Assembly: GCA_902781515.1 (NCBI GenBank)
Contig: CACZJU010000016.1
Span: 21,042-85,041, forward strand
Direction of reading: 5' to 3'
DNA: 64,000 nt
Source: an uncultured Bacteroidales bacterium
GTDB lineage: Bacteria; Bacteroidota; Bacteroidia; Bacteroidales; Bacteroidaceae
In this document: one piece after another, positions 35,432-43,535 of the stretch
Layout of the letters: every line of letters starts with the position of its first letter
Position numbering within the stretch: position 1 is the first letter of the stretch
Translations under genes and position numbers: made by a program
Notes under the pieces: generated by a model
The model's database searches: none
What the model saw: the letters and a program-made list of their open reading frames with translations, nothing else
Told to the model about the DNA's origin: nothing

Positions 35432-37564
35432 ATGATAGACAGGGCAACTATAGATAAGATAATGGATGCGGCGAACATCGTCGATGTTGTATCCGACTTT
35501 GTTACGCTGAAACGTGCAGGAGCAAACCTAAAGGGTCTGTGCCCCTTCCACGACGACCGCACCCCTTCGTTCATGGTGAGTCCGGCTAAGAACTACTGCA
35601 AGTGTTTCGCCTGTGGCAAGGGAGGCAACCCTGTGGGCTTCATCATGGAGCACGAGCAGATAACTTATCCCGAAGCACTTCGCTATCTGGCAAAGAAATA
35701 CGGCATCACCATCGAAGAGAAGGAGATGACACAGGAAGACATTCAGCGACAGGACGACCGTGAGTCGATGTTCATTGTCAACGAATGGGCAAACAAATGG
35801 TTCCAGGACCAGATGAACGAAACCGAAGACGGACGTGCCATCGGACTGGCTTACTTCCGTCAGCGTGGTTTCCGCGATGATATCATCAAGAAGTTCCAAC
35901 TGGGATTCTGTCCTGACAAGAACGTGGAAGTGGAAGTACCAGAGGGAAACACCGCTATGCGACGAGTGCGAATGGGCGTTATGAGCGACGCTGCCCTGAA
36001 AGCAGGTTACAAGGAGAAATATCTTATCAACGACCCTGAAACTGGAATGGGAACTGGACTCTCGCTGAAGAACGACAAGGGAGCCCTTCGCGATCGATTC
36101 TGGGGACGTGTCATCTTCCCCATCTTCACCATGAGTGGTAAGGTTGTGGGCTTTGGCGGACGTGTGCTCGCTGCTGCTACGAAGGGAGTCAATATCAAGT
36201 ACCAGAACTCGCCCGAAAGTATCATCTACTCGAAGAAGAAAGAGCTCTACGGACTGTTCCAAGCCAAGCAGGCAATACGCAAGCAGGACCTCTGTTTCCT
36301 TGTTGAGGGCTACACCGATGTGATGGCAATGCATCAAAGCGGTATAGAGAATGTAGTGGCTTCATCCGGCACAGCACTCACCGACGACCAGATACGTCTT
36401 ATCCATCGTCTCACCGACAACATTACAGTCATCTACGACGGCGATGCAGCAGGCATCAAGGCTTCGCAGCGAGGTATTGATATGCTGTTGGCACAGGGCA
36501 TGAACGTACGCCTCCTACTACTTCCCGATGGCGACGACCCCGACTCCTTTGCTCGTAAGCACAATGCCGAGGAATATCAGAAGTATCTGGAAGAACATCA
36601 AGTTGACTTCATCAAGTTCAAGACCGACCTTCTAATGGAAGAGGCACAGGGCGACCCGATAAAGAAGAGCCAGCTTGTGAACAATATCGTTCAGAGTATC
36701 GCATGCATTCCTAATGAAATAACGCGTAGTGTCTATGTGCAGGAGACAGCCCTTTCTATGCAGATGCAGGAGAGACTGATAGCCACCGCTGTCGCCAAAC
36801 AGGTTGAGAAAAATCGTGAGGAAGTCCTCAAACAACGTCAGCACCACCCCGCTCCCGATCAGCCCCTCGATTCCCTTGAGCCCATTCAGCCCATTGAAAC
36901 TCTTAAACCTCTTGAATCTCTTGAACCCTCCGACTCTTTAGAGGCGGAGAAATCCCCCTATACCCCACTTGTACAGGGCATTCGCAGTCGCGACCAGCAA
37001 CGGCTCGAAAAGAAGGAGCGCGAGATAGTGCGTCTTGTTGTCCGTCACGGTCAACAGATTATTGGTGAGATGCCCGACGAGAATGGCAAGAACCATCCCG
37101 TCAATATTGCGCAGTTCATACAGGCATCCTTCGAACAAGACGAACTGAAACTGGTGCTGCCAATCCACCAACGCATGATTGACATAGCACTTGAGGAGAA
37201 CAACGGACGGCCCACAGAACAGGTGTTGCTCAACTACCCCGATGCAAAGATAAATGCGCTGGCATTCGAGTTAGCCACCGACAGCGAACAGCTCAGCAAC
37301 CTCTACACCCAGAAGGAATCCACGATATACAAGCGAAACGCGGAGCAAGAAGCAGCAGAACTTTATGCACTTGTTCAGCACGTCATCACCGACTACAAAC
37401 TGGAACTTGTCGGCGCACAAGTGAAACAGATAATGCGCGAGATGCAAGATCCAGAACTGATGCGCGACAAAGAGCGTTATATGCATGTGATGACACAATA
37501 CCGCGACCTGAAAGACGTAGAGAAACGTCTCTCACAGGCCCACGGCGGTCGTGTTATGATGTAA
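35432..37564 (+). CDS. dnaG: DNA primase
   Basis: 710 residues. N-terminal CHC2 zinc finger with Cys37, His40, Cys58 and Cys61; RNA polymerase core with a Toprim fold (FLVEGYTDVMAMHQSG near 288, VIYDGDAAG near 332); and a C-terminal helicase-interaction region from about 520. Between core and C-domain, near residues 475-510, there is a Leu/Glu/Pro/Ser-rich stretch (LDSLEPIQPIETLKP) encoded by an imperfect short repeat, 36865-36955. The protein makes RNA primers at the replication fork. Confidence 0.95.
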   Translation: MIDRATIDKIMDAANIVDVVSDFVTLKRAGANLKGLCPFHDDRTPSFMVSPAKNYCKCFACGKGGNPVGFIMEHEQITYPEALRYLAKKYGITIEEKEMTQEDIQRQDDRESMFIVNEWANKWFQDQMNETEDGRAIGLAYFRQRGFRDDIIKKFQLGFCPDKNVEVEVPEGNTAMRRVRMGVMSDAALKAGYKEKYLINDPETGMGTGLSLKNDKGALRDRFWGRVIFPIFTMSGKVVGFGGRVLAAATKGVNIKYQNSPESIIYSKKKELYGLFQAKQAIRKQDLCFLVEGYTDVMAMHQSGIENVVASSGTALTDDQIRLIHRLTDNITVIYDGDAAGIKASQRGIDMLLAQGMNVRLLLLPDGDDPDSFARKHNAEEYQKYLEEHQVDFIKFKTDLLMEEAQGDPIKKSQLVNNIVQSIACIPNEITRSVYVQETALSMQMQERLIATAVAKQVEKNREEVLKQRQHHPAPDQPLDSLEPIQPIETLKPLESLEPSDSLEAEKSPYTPLVQGIRSRDQQRLEKKEREIVRLVVRHGQQIIGEMPDENGKNHPVNIAQFIQASFEQDELKLVLPIHQRMIDIALEENNGRPTEQVLLNYPDAKINALAFELATDSEQLSNLYTQKESTIYKRNAEQEAAELYALVQHVITDYKLELVGAQVKQIMREMQDPELMRDKERYMHVMTQYRDLKDVEKRLSQAHGGRVMM
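36865..36955. repeat. In-frame short repeat in the dnaG linker
   Basis: Variants of a CTTGAACCC / CTTGAATCT word repeat in frame and encode Leu-Glu-Pro/Ser units. They resemble the intergenic words of this genome. Confidence 0.6.
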
Positions 37565-37569
37565 GTGTA

Positions 37570-38313
37570 TTAGGAAAGGAATCCCTGACGGCGCAGAGTA
37601 TCGAGAAGCACTTGTGACAGAGCCTCGTTGTCGCGACGTGTGTAGCGCAAGTCTGTAAACACCTGAGCAAGGGTTTCCTTATTATTTATCTCCACGAAGT
37701 GCTTATTCTCTAGCAACTGTTCTTTTGGAGAATAGAATCTGTCAATATCGTCGGCAGAATAGTCGCGATAGGTTTCGTTGTGCACTATCGCCTCTATCGG
37801 CAAACGGTCGCTAAGGGCAGGTGTCTCGTCGGGCCAGCCAACAGTCAGCGTTGCCACAGGCATCACCAGTTTGGGCAGTTCCAGTATTTCCACTAATTGC
37901 TGCGGTTGATATACTGTGGTACCAAGATAGCAGATACCCAGCCCTGCGTCCTCAGCTAAATTGCAGAAAGTCTGTGTAAACAACAGAGCATCGGAAGCGG
38001 CGTTTATGAAACTCAGCAGATTGTCGTAGCCTGGGTCTGCCTTACGTTCCTCACACCAGCGCGTGGTTCTGCGGAAGTCGGCACAGATGGTCAGCACCAC
38101 AGGAGCACCAGTCACCATAGGCTGTCCGAAATGTGCAGGAGCAAGGCGTTGCTTCATCTTCTCGTCACGTGTCACCACCACGCTGTAGAGCTGCAGATTG
38201 CCCATCGTCTGTGTTCGCATAGCAGCAGAAAGCAGTTCGTTCAACAATTCCGGAGCAACATCCTCTTGCTTGTATTTGCGCACGGTTGCACGCTTCAATA
38301 TCGATTGCATCAT
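37570..38313 (-). CDS. NAD(P)H-dependent nitroreductase-family protein
   Basis: 247 residues from the ATG at 38313 (MMQSILKRATVRKY; the adjoining second ATG is equally possible). The N-terminal RATVRKY and the GLGICYLGTTVYQP segment (near 120) are typical FMN-binding parts of the nitroreductase fold, closest by layout to NfsA-type enzymes. Physiological substrate unknown. It is convergent with dnaG (5 nt between stops) and divergent from the next gene with closely packed promoters. Confidence 0.88.
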   Translation of the reverse strand: MMQSILKRATVRKYKQEDVAPELLNELLSAAMRTQTMGNLQLYSVVVTRDEKMKQRLAPAHFGQPMVTGAPVVLTICADFRRTTRWCEERKADPGYDNLLSFINAASDALLFTQTFCNLAEDAGLGICYLGTTVYQPQQLVEILELPKLVMPVATLTVGWPDETPALSDRLPIEAIVHNETYRDYSADDIDRFYSPKEQLLENKHFVEINNKETLAQVFTDLRYTRRDNEALSQVLLDTLRRQGFLS

Positions 38314-38342
38314 ATTCGTTATCAGGCTTAAATGGTTTACTT

Positions 38343-38374
38343 TTTGCAAAATTAAGAAATTATTTTTAATTTTG
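38343..38374 (+). promoter_or_regulatory. Promoter of the reductase-tail / folB / ettA group
   Basis: TTTG (38343-38346), 20 nt, TAATTTTG (38367-38374). The -33 box abuts the -7 box of the divergent nitroreductase promoter. Confidence 0.6.
38347..38354 (-). promoter_or_regulatory. Promoter -7 box of the nitroreductase gene
   Basis: TAATTTTG on the minus strand, 33 nt before the ATG at 38313. It overlaps the divergent promoter, so the two may exclude each other. Confidence 0.5.
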
Positions 38375-38404
38375 TGGCTTAAAAACTATACATATAATAT
38401 ATAT

Positions 38405-38923
38405 ATGGTAAATATGGAACAACAGAACAGCGAATGTCAGGCCCCTGTGGTGATGGAGAAACGTCCTGAAGTGCTTGAGTGCGACGTCGTTCGCTTTCAG
38501 AACAGCAAGGAGAAATGGGTAGCCTTTGTAGGTCTGCTCGACGAACATCCCTACGAGATTTTCACCGGTCTGATGGATGACGACGAAGGCATACTGCTGC
38601 CCAAGAGCGTCAATCGAGGACGCATCATAAAGGTGGTAACTCCCAGCGGAGCCAAGCGCTACGACTTTCAGTTCGAGAACAAGCGCGGCTACAAGATAAC
38701 TGTGGAGGGACTCAACGAGAAATTCAATCAGGAATACTGGAACTACGCCAAGCTCATAAGCGGAATGCTTCGCTACCGTATGCCCATCGAGAATGTTGTA
38801 AAGCTTGTCAGCTCTATGTCGTTGGAAGGCGATGCCATCAACACTTGGAAGGCAGGTGTGGCACGAGCTCTGAAGAAGTACATACCCGGACAAAGCGACG
38901 TCGATGAAGATATTCCTGAATGA
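38405..38923 (+). CDS. Stand-alone ribonucleotide-reductase C-terminal-like protein
   Basis: 172 residues from the ATG at 38405 (an ATG three codons later is possible). The whole protein resembles, from memory, the segment that follows the catalytic barrel in long B12-dependent (class II) ribonucleotide reductases of Bacteroidota: RPEVLECDVVRFQN, VAFVGLLDEHPYEIFTGL, YDFQFENKRGYK, NYAKLISGMLRYRMP and WKAGVARALKKYIPG. The catalytic domain and the final Cys-rich zinc part are absent. It has a promoter and overlaps folB by 20 bp, so it is a real gene and not an obvious fragment. Function is unknown; regulatory or chaperone-like action on a reductase is one idea. Confidence 0.75.
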   Translation: MVNMEQQNSECQAPVVMEKRPEVLECDVVRFQNSKEKWVAFVGLLDEHPYEIFTGLMDDDEGILLPKSVNRGRIIKVVTPSGAKRYDFQFENKRGYKITVEGLNEKFNQEYWNYAKLISGMLRYRMPIENVVKLVSSMSLEGDAINTWKAGVARALKKYIPGQSDVDEDIPE

Positions 38924-39266
38924 TATGCTGGTGCACGCCCGTCATGGTGTGCTCGAACAGGAGACAACGGTAGGCAACGATTTCCTCGTTACTGTGGAGC
39001 TCGATGCCGATGTGGAGCGTGCTGGCGAGACAGACTGCCTGAACGACACCATAAGCTATGCCGATATGGCAGAGGTGGTACGCAAGGAAATGCAGATACC
39101 AAGCAAACTGGTGGAACACGTAGCCACACGAATCGCCAAGCGTATGTTGACAGAGTTCACCGCTGCACGTAGCGCCCGTGTCCGCATCACCAAACTCGCT
39201 CCACCCATCCCCGGTCTCCTCTCCTCCGGCGCTGGCGTCGAGGTGAAATTGACAATTGATAATTGA
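38904..39266 (+). CDS. folB: Dihydroneopterin aldolase
   Basis: 120 residues, the normal length for FolB. Family features: HARHGVLEQE near the N-terminus, the central DTISYADMAEVV, and the late Lys-containing ITKLAPPIPG. It converts dihydroneopterin to hydroxymethyl-dihydropterin in folate synthesis. Its start lies 20 bases inside the preceding gene in another frame, which implies coupled translation. Confidence 0.92.
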   Translation: MKIFLNDMLVHARHGVLEQETTVGNDFLVTVELDADVERAGETDCLNDTISYADMAEVVRKEMQIPSKLVEHVATRIAKRMLTEFTAARSARVRITKLAPPIPGLLSSGAGVEVKLTIDN

Positions 39267-39312
39267 TAATTGACAATTTAACTCCCCTATAACTCCCTTT
39301 TAACTCCCCTTC
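39244..39312. repeat. AATTGATA and AACTCCCC repeats before ettA
   Basis: Four copies of an AATTGAT/C heptamer are followed by three copies of a TAACTCCC word. The first overlaps the end of folB and supplies its last codons and stop. Confidence 0.75.
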
Positions 39313-39315
39313 AAA

Positions 39316-41001
39316 ATGGACGACAAAAAGATTATCTTCTCGATGGTAGGCGTTAGCAAGACCATCCAACAAAACCAGAAACAAGTACTCAAGAATATCT
39401 ATCTCTCCTTCTTCTATGGAGCCAAGATAGGCATCATCGGTCTCAATGGTGCAGGTAAGTCAACGTTGATGAAAATCATCGCTGGACTCGACCAGCAGTA
39501 TCAGGGACAGGTGGTATTTGCCCCAGGCTATTCTGTGGGTTATCTGCCACAGGAACCACAGCTCGACGACAAGAAAACCGTCATCGATGTCATTAAAGAA
39601 GGAGTTCAGCAAATAGTAGATACACTCGCTGAGTATGAGGAGATTAACCAAAAGTTTGGTTTGCCCGAATACTATGAAGACGAGGACAAGATGAACCAGC
39701 TCTTCGCACGTCAGGGCGAGCTTCAGGACATCATAGATGCCACCGATGCTTGGAACCTCGACAGCCGACTGGAGCGTGCTATGGATGCTCTGCGCTGCCC
39801 TCCTGCCGACCAGCTTTGCGAACACCTCTCAGGTGGTGAACGCCGTCGTGTTGCCCTGTGTCGTCTGCTTCTTCAAAAGCCCGATGTTCTGTTGCTCGAC
39901 GAGCCCACCAACCACCTTGATGCGGAGTCTATCGACTGGCTCGAACAGCATCTGCAACAATATGAAGGAACTGTCATCTGCGTCACTCACGACCGCTACT
40001 TCCTCGACGATGTGGCAGGATGGATTCTTGAACTCGACCGTGGTGAGGGCATTCCTTGGAAGGGCAACTACTCTTCGTGGTTGGAACAGAAGACCAAGCG
40101 CATGGAGCAGGAGGAGAAGGTGGCATCCAAGCGTCGCAAGACTCTGGAGCGCGAGCTGGAATGGGTACGAATGGCTCCCAAAGCCCGTCAGGCAAAGGGA
40201 AAGGCCCGTCTGAACTCCTACGACAAGATGCTGAACGAGGAACAGAAGGAGCGCGAGGAGAAGCTGGAAATCTTCATCCCCAACGGTCCCCGTCTTGGCA
40301 ACAAGGTCATCGAAGCCCACGGAGTATCGAAGGCGTACGGCGACAAGGTGCTTATCAAGAATCTCGACTTCATGCTTCCCCCCAACGGCATAGTAGGCGT
40401 CATCGGTCCCAACGGAGCCGGCAAGACTACCCTCTTCCGTATGATTATGGGATTGGAGAAACCCGATAGCGGCACATTCGAAGTGGGCGAAACGGTGAAG
40501 CTCGCCTACGTTGATCAAAGTCACCACGACATCAAGGCCGACCAGAGTGTCTATCAGGTAATCAGTCAGGGCAACGAACTCATCCGTATGGGAGGTCGCG
40601 ACATCAATGTCCGTGCCTATCTTTCTCGCTTCAACTTCTCTGGAGCCGACCAGGAAAAGAAATGCGGCGTGCTCTCAGGTGGTGAACGCAACCGTTTGCA
40701 TTTAGCAATGGCGCTGAAACAGGAAGACAACGTGCTCTTGCTCGACGAGCCCACCAACGACATCGATGTGAACACCCTGCGTGCCCTTGAGGAAGGTCTG
40801 GAGTCGTTCGCCGGCTGTGCCGTAATCATCAGTCACGACCGCTGGTTCCTCGACCGCATCTGCACCCACATCCTTGCCTACGAGGGCAACGGACAGGTGT
40901 TCTTTTTCGAAGGTTCCTACTCCGAATACGAAGCCAACAAGTGCCGCCGTCTTGGCATCGAAGAACCCAGGCGTGCCCGCTATAGAAAGCTCACGGAGTA
41001 A
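39316..41001 (+). CDS. ettA: ABC-F ATPase EttA (energy-dependent translational throttle)
   Basis: 561 residues with two ABC domains and no membrane part. First site: GLNGAGKST, LSGGERRRVA, LLLDEPTNHLD; second: GPNGAGKTT, LSGGERNRLH, LLLDEPTNDID. A short arm insertion and the inter-domain linker (ELEWVRMAPKARQAKGKARL) match EttA. EttA binds the ribosomal E site and gates the first peptide bond according to the ATP/ADP ratio. Confidence 0.95.
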   Translation: MDDKKIIFSMVGVSKTIQQNQKQVLKNIYLSFFYGAKIGIIGLNGAGKSTLMKIIAGLDQQYQGQVVFAPGYSVGYLPQEPQLDDKKTVIDVIKEGVQQIVDTLAEYEEINQKFGLPEYYEDEDKMNQLFARQGELQDIIDATDAWNLDSRLERAMDALRCPPADQLCEHLSGGERRRVALCRLLLQKPDVLLLDEPTNHLDAESIDWLEQHLQQYEGTVICVTHDRYFLDDVAGWILELDRGEGIPWKGNYSSWLEQKTKRMEQEEKVASKRRKTLERELEWVRMAPKARQAKGKARLNSYDKMLNEEQKEREEKLEIFIPNGPRLGNKVIEAHGVSKAYGDKVLIKNLDFMLPPNGIVGVIGPNGAGKTTLFRMIMGLEKPDSGTFEVGETVKLAYVDQSHHDIKADQSVYQVISQGNELIRMGGRDINVRAYLSRFNFSGADQEKKCGVLSGGERNRLHLAMALKQEDNVLLLDEPTNDIDVNTLRALEEGLESFAGCAVIISHDRWFLDRICTHILAYEGNGQVFFFEGSYSEYEANKCRRLGIEEPRRARYRKLTE

Positions 41002-41050
41002 TTCAAAAGCTATAATCAGATATAAATTGGAAATATAAAGGAAAAGAATT

Positions 41051-41368
41051 ATGATTCTATCAACAACCCCATCAATTGAAGGTCACACCATCCGCGAGTA
41101 CAAGGGAGTTGTGACAGGCGAGACGATTATCGGAGCAAACTTTGTGAAGGATATTTTTGCAAGTATCCGCGACTTCGTAGGCGGTCGCTCCGGCAGTTAC
41201 GAAAAGGTTTTACAAGAGGGTAAGGACATTTCCATGAAGGAAATGATGGAACGCGCCCAGGCTCTCGGAGCCAACGCCATCGTCGGCATCGATATCGACT
41301 ACGAGACCATCGGTTCCAACGGCTCGATGCTCATGGTAGCCACCAGCGGCACCGCCGTAGTGATATAA
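41051..41368 (+). CDS. YbjQ / UPF0145 family protein
   Basis: 105 residues with the family signature [16 protein letters not shown]-like start ([18 protein letters not shown]), the central GGRSGSYEK and the [15 protein letters not shown] segment. Proteins of this family form ring-like pentamers and are sometimes called heavy-metal-binding; the function is not settled. It lies 49 nt after ettA and is followed by a terminator. Confidence 0.92.
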   Translation: MILSTTPSIEGHTIREYKGVVTGETIIGANFVKDIFASIRDFVGGRSGSYEKVLQEGKDISMKEMMERAQALGANAIVGIDIDYETIGSNGSMLMVATSGTAVVI

Positions 41369-41452
41369 ATCCTCCCCCTCCCCATCACGCAATCCCAACA
41401 ATGGTTTTTAGTTTTCTTTTACTTTTTCATCAGCCGCCTGACAGGTCTCCAG

Positions 41453-41473
41453 AGCCGTCCAGACGGCTGTTTT
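41453..41473 (+). terminator. Terminator after the YbjQ gene
   Basis: AGCCGTC and GACGGCT pair around two bases and are followed by GTTTT. It lies about 85 nt after the stop codon. Confidence 0.55.
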
Positions 41474-41660
41474 CGTGATTCCGTTTTAGTTTTTTATGGG
41501 TAAATGTCCTAAACTCTCTATATCTTTATTCTATAAAACTTTTTTTTAGGGGAAATACATTGAAAAGAAAAAATCGAGCATGTTTTTCCCTGATATACAA
41601 TATATTAAGCAGCTCTACATCGAATCCAAAATCTAGAAACTTCGTAAAAAAACCTTCGTT

Positions 41661-41762
41661 ACATTACTAATCTTTCGCCTCATGCATTAGTAATGTTTGA
41701 GGGGGCGCATTAGTAATGTTTGGGGGCTCGCATTAGTAATGTTTTGGCAGAAGATTAGTGGT
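41661..41762. repeat. Phased palindrome array, five units at 22-23 bp pitch
   Basis: Cores of the type CATTAGTAATG (arms CATTA/TAATG) are centred at about 41667, 41690, 41713, 41736 and 41758. The first is in inverted orientation and the last is degenerate. Connectors between units 2-4 are TTTG followed by a G-run. Apart from the terminator at 41453 and the promoter at 41913, no other feature was seen in the gene-free stretch 41369-41938. Confidence 0.8.
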
Positions 41763-41912
41763 GTTCCAGTCTTCTATGGAAAAGACTCCTTCTCCCATCA
41801 TCATGGTCATTTCTACGGTGTCAAATGTACGATAGACGTTGGTGTCTGTTTCGTCGTCATCATTTCAATCGCAAAGGTATAGAATAATTATCTATATTTC
41901 AACATAATTTTA

Positions 41913-41920
41913 TATCTTTG
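41913..41920 (+). promoter_or_regulatory. Promoter -7 box of the TSCPD gene
   Basis: A perfect TATCTTTG, 18 nt before the ATG, giving a leader of only about 15 nt. Confidence 0.55.
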
Positions 41921-41938
41921 TAGCGAAAATTTAAGTAT

Positions 41939-42193
41939 ATGAAGCACATACAGTATCAGACACAAGGAACGTGTTCAAAAGTCATTGATGTGACGGCGGA
42001 CGACAACGGCGTCATTCAGCAGGTGTTCTTTGTCGGAGGTTGCAACGGTAACCTTCAGGGTATAAGCAAACTGGTCGTTGGTCAGAAGATTGATGATGTC
42101 ATCGCTCGTCTCAACGGCATTCGCTGTGGCAACAAGCCCACATCGTGCCCCGACCAGCTCTGCCGTGCTCTGGAACGACTGAAGATGGAGTGA
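41939..42193 (+). CDS. TSCPD-domain protein (TIGR03905 type)
   Basis: 84 residues. The whole protein is the TSCPD domain, with conserved Cys in GTCSKVIDV, GGCNGNL, IRCG and the name-giving TSCPDQLC. The same domain forms the C-terminus of B12-dependent ribonucleotide reductases; stand-alone copies occur in many anaerobes and have no proven role. Cys spacing suggests zinc binding. A ribonucleotide-reductase tail gene lies 3 kb upstream. Confidence 0.9.
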   Translation: MKHIQYQTQGTCSKVIDVTADDNGVIQQVFFVGGCNGNLQGISKLVVGQKIDDVIARLNGIRCGNKPTSCPDQLCRALERLKME

Positions 42194-42207
42194 AATGTAA
42201 CGATGAA

Positions 42208-42228
42208 ACTTCTGGAAGTATCAATAAT
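42208..42228. repeat. 21-bp copy of the 3' end of the gene at 42892
   Basis: ACTTCTGGAAGTATCAATAA plus one base is identical to 43058-43078, where it encodes the last residues (DFWKYQ) and stop of a 61-residue protein. The two copies flank about 830 bp. Confidence 0.75.
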
Positions 42229-42319
42229 CCAAATCTAATAAGACATAGGGTATGAATCCAGTCAAAAATGTATTGATAGCAATGACATTAACCTGCAAGA
42301 TTTAGGAGGAATATGAAAT

Positions 42320-42850
42320 ATGTGGACACCATTTGAAAAGAACATACAGCAGGACCTACACCAGTATCTGCTTTCCATGAAGGAGGTGGACGAGCACCTG
42401 CCAGACTGCCCCGATGTGGAGGAAAAATGGGAACAGATAGCAAAGGCGTATCTGCCTGACGGCATACGGGAGTTCCGCGATTATCCCACATCGTCCCTTG
42501 GCTGGATGATGTATATCGGTATGGCTGTGGCTGCCTACTGGGATGATGAGTGGGAAGTCTATGGGAAGAATGAGGACTTGTATGCCTACATCCGCGACAA
42601 ACGGGGTTATGATGCTCTTGATGAGTATGTGCGCGAGGAAATACTAATGTTGAAAGACAACGACTTTGACGCGTTGGAGAAGCTTGTCGGAGAATGTGCT
42701 TCGCGCACGAATAACAACCTGCGCCGCCAAGGTTTCGAACCCGGCACCAAAGCAGCCTTCGATGGCTACCTCTCATGCCTCCACCAACTTTACCTAATGG
42801 GTATGTCCGTCCAACTCCATCGCATGGGCTACCACATGGAAAAAATGTAA
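42320..42850 (+). CDS. Unknown cytoplasmic protein, 176 residues
   Basis: A soluble, acidic, mostly helical protein by eye, with many Trp and Tyr (GWMMYIGMAVAAYWDDEWE near 57). I do not recognise the family. AGGAGG at 42304-42309 is a clear ribosome site; an ATG closer to it (42313) is out of frame and soon stops, so 42320 is kept. It lies within the 830-bp segment bounded by 21-bp direct repeats. Confidence 0.75.
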   Translation: MWTPFEKNIQQDLHQYLLSMKEVDEHLPDCPDVEEKWEQIAKAYLPDGIREFRDYPTSSLGWMMYIGMAVAAYWDDEWEVYGKNEDLYAYIRDKRGYDALDEYVREEILMLKDNDFDALEKLVGECASRTNNNLRRQGFEPGTKAAFDGYLSCLHQLYLMGMSVQLHRMGYHMEKM

Positions 42851-42891
42851 CTATGGTAAAGAGTGAATACTACGAATAAAAAATATATATT

Positions 42892-43077
42892 ATGAAGTAC
42901 CCATGTGAAAACTGCAAGCTACGTGCTGCGTATGACAAGAATCCGAAGTCTCTCGTTGGACGCTTCTGGCGTTGGCAGATAAATTTCTGCCCAAGCTGGC
43001 GAGGCTATTTCAAGTCGCTGCCTCCTGAGAAGCAGGAAGAGATTCGCAAGAAGTATGACTTCTGGAAGTATCAATAA
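42892..43077 (+). CDS. Small Cys-containing protein, unknown function
   Basis: 61 residues, basic, with CENC at the N-terminus and a third Cys at NFCPSW, and many aromatic residues. A half-zinc-ribbon is possible. It is not a recognised family. Same strand and close spacing (41 nt after the previous gene, 17 nt before DoxX) support translation. Confidence 0.6.
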   Translation: MKYPCENCKLRAAYDKNPKSLVGRFWRWQINFCPSWRGYFKSLPPEKQEEIRKKYDFWKYQ

Positions 43078-43094
43078 TTTTAATCTGATGGAAT

Positions 43095-43532
43095 ATGAGT
43101 TATTTAAAGACATTTTTCCGCCTATTGTTGGGCCTGTTTATGACCTATGCAGGTTTCAGTCATCTGACCTTCAATCGTCAGGAGTTTGTTGCACAGGTGC
43201 CCACATGGCTACAGTTCAGTGAAGGCTTCACCGATTTCGTGGTGCTGGCATCGGGCGTAGTGGAGATCGCTCTTGGCCTTGGCATGCTGTTGTTATGGAA
43301 GAAAAAGGCAGTGGTAGGTGTATTACTAGCCCTCTTCTATGTCGCCATCTTCCCTGGTAACATCAACCAGTACGTCAATCACATTGATGCCTTTGGTCTC
43401 AACACCGACAATCTGCGTCTTATCCGTCTGTTCATCCAGCCAGTCCTTATTTTCCTTGCTCTTTGGAGTACAGGCGGCTGGCAGCAGCTGAAAGAATGGT
43501 GGCAGTGCCTCACGAAGTCAAAGAAGGCATAA
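43095..43532 (+). CDS. DoxX-family membrane protein
   Basis: 145 residues with four transmembrane helices (about 5-22, 48-66, 72-90 and 110-128) and the DoxX-like N-terminal pattern FRLLLGLFMTYAGFSHL. DoxX-type proteins are small quinol- or thiol-linked membrane proteins; the exact role here is unknown. The next gene follows after 3 nt. Confidence 0.85.
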   Translation: MSYLKTFFRLLLGLFMTYAGFSHLTFNRQEFVAQVPTWLQFSEGFTDFVVLASGVVEIALGLGMLLLWKKKAVVGVLLALFYVAIFPGNINQYVNHIDAFGLNTDNLRLIRLFIQPVLIFLALWSTGGWQQLKEWWQCLTKSKKA

Positions 43533-43535
43533 GGT

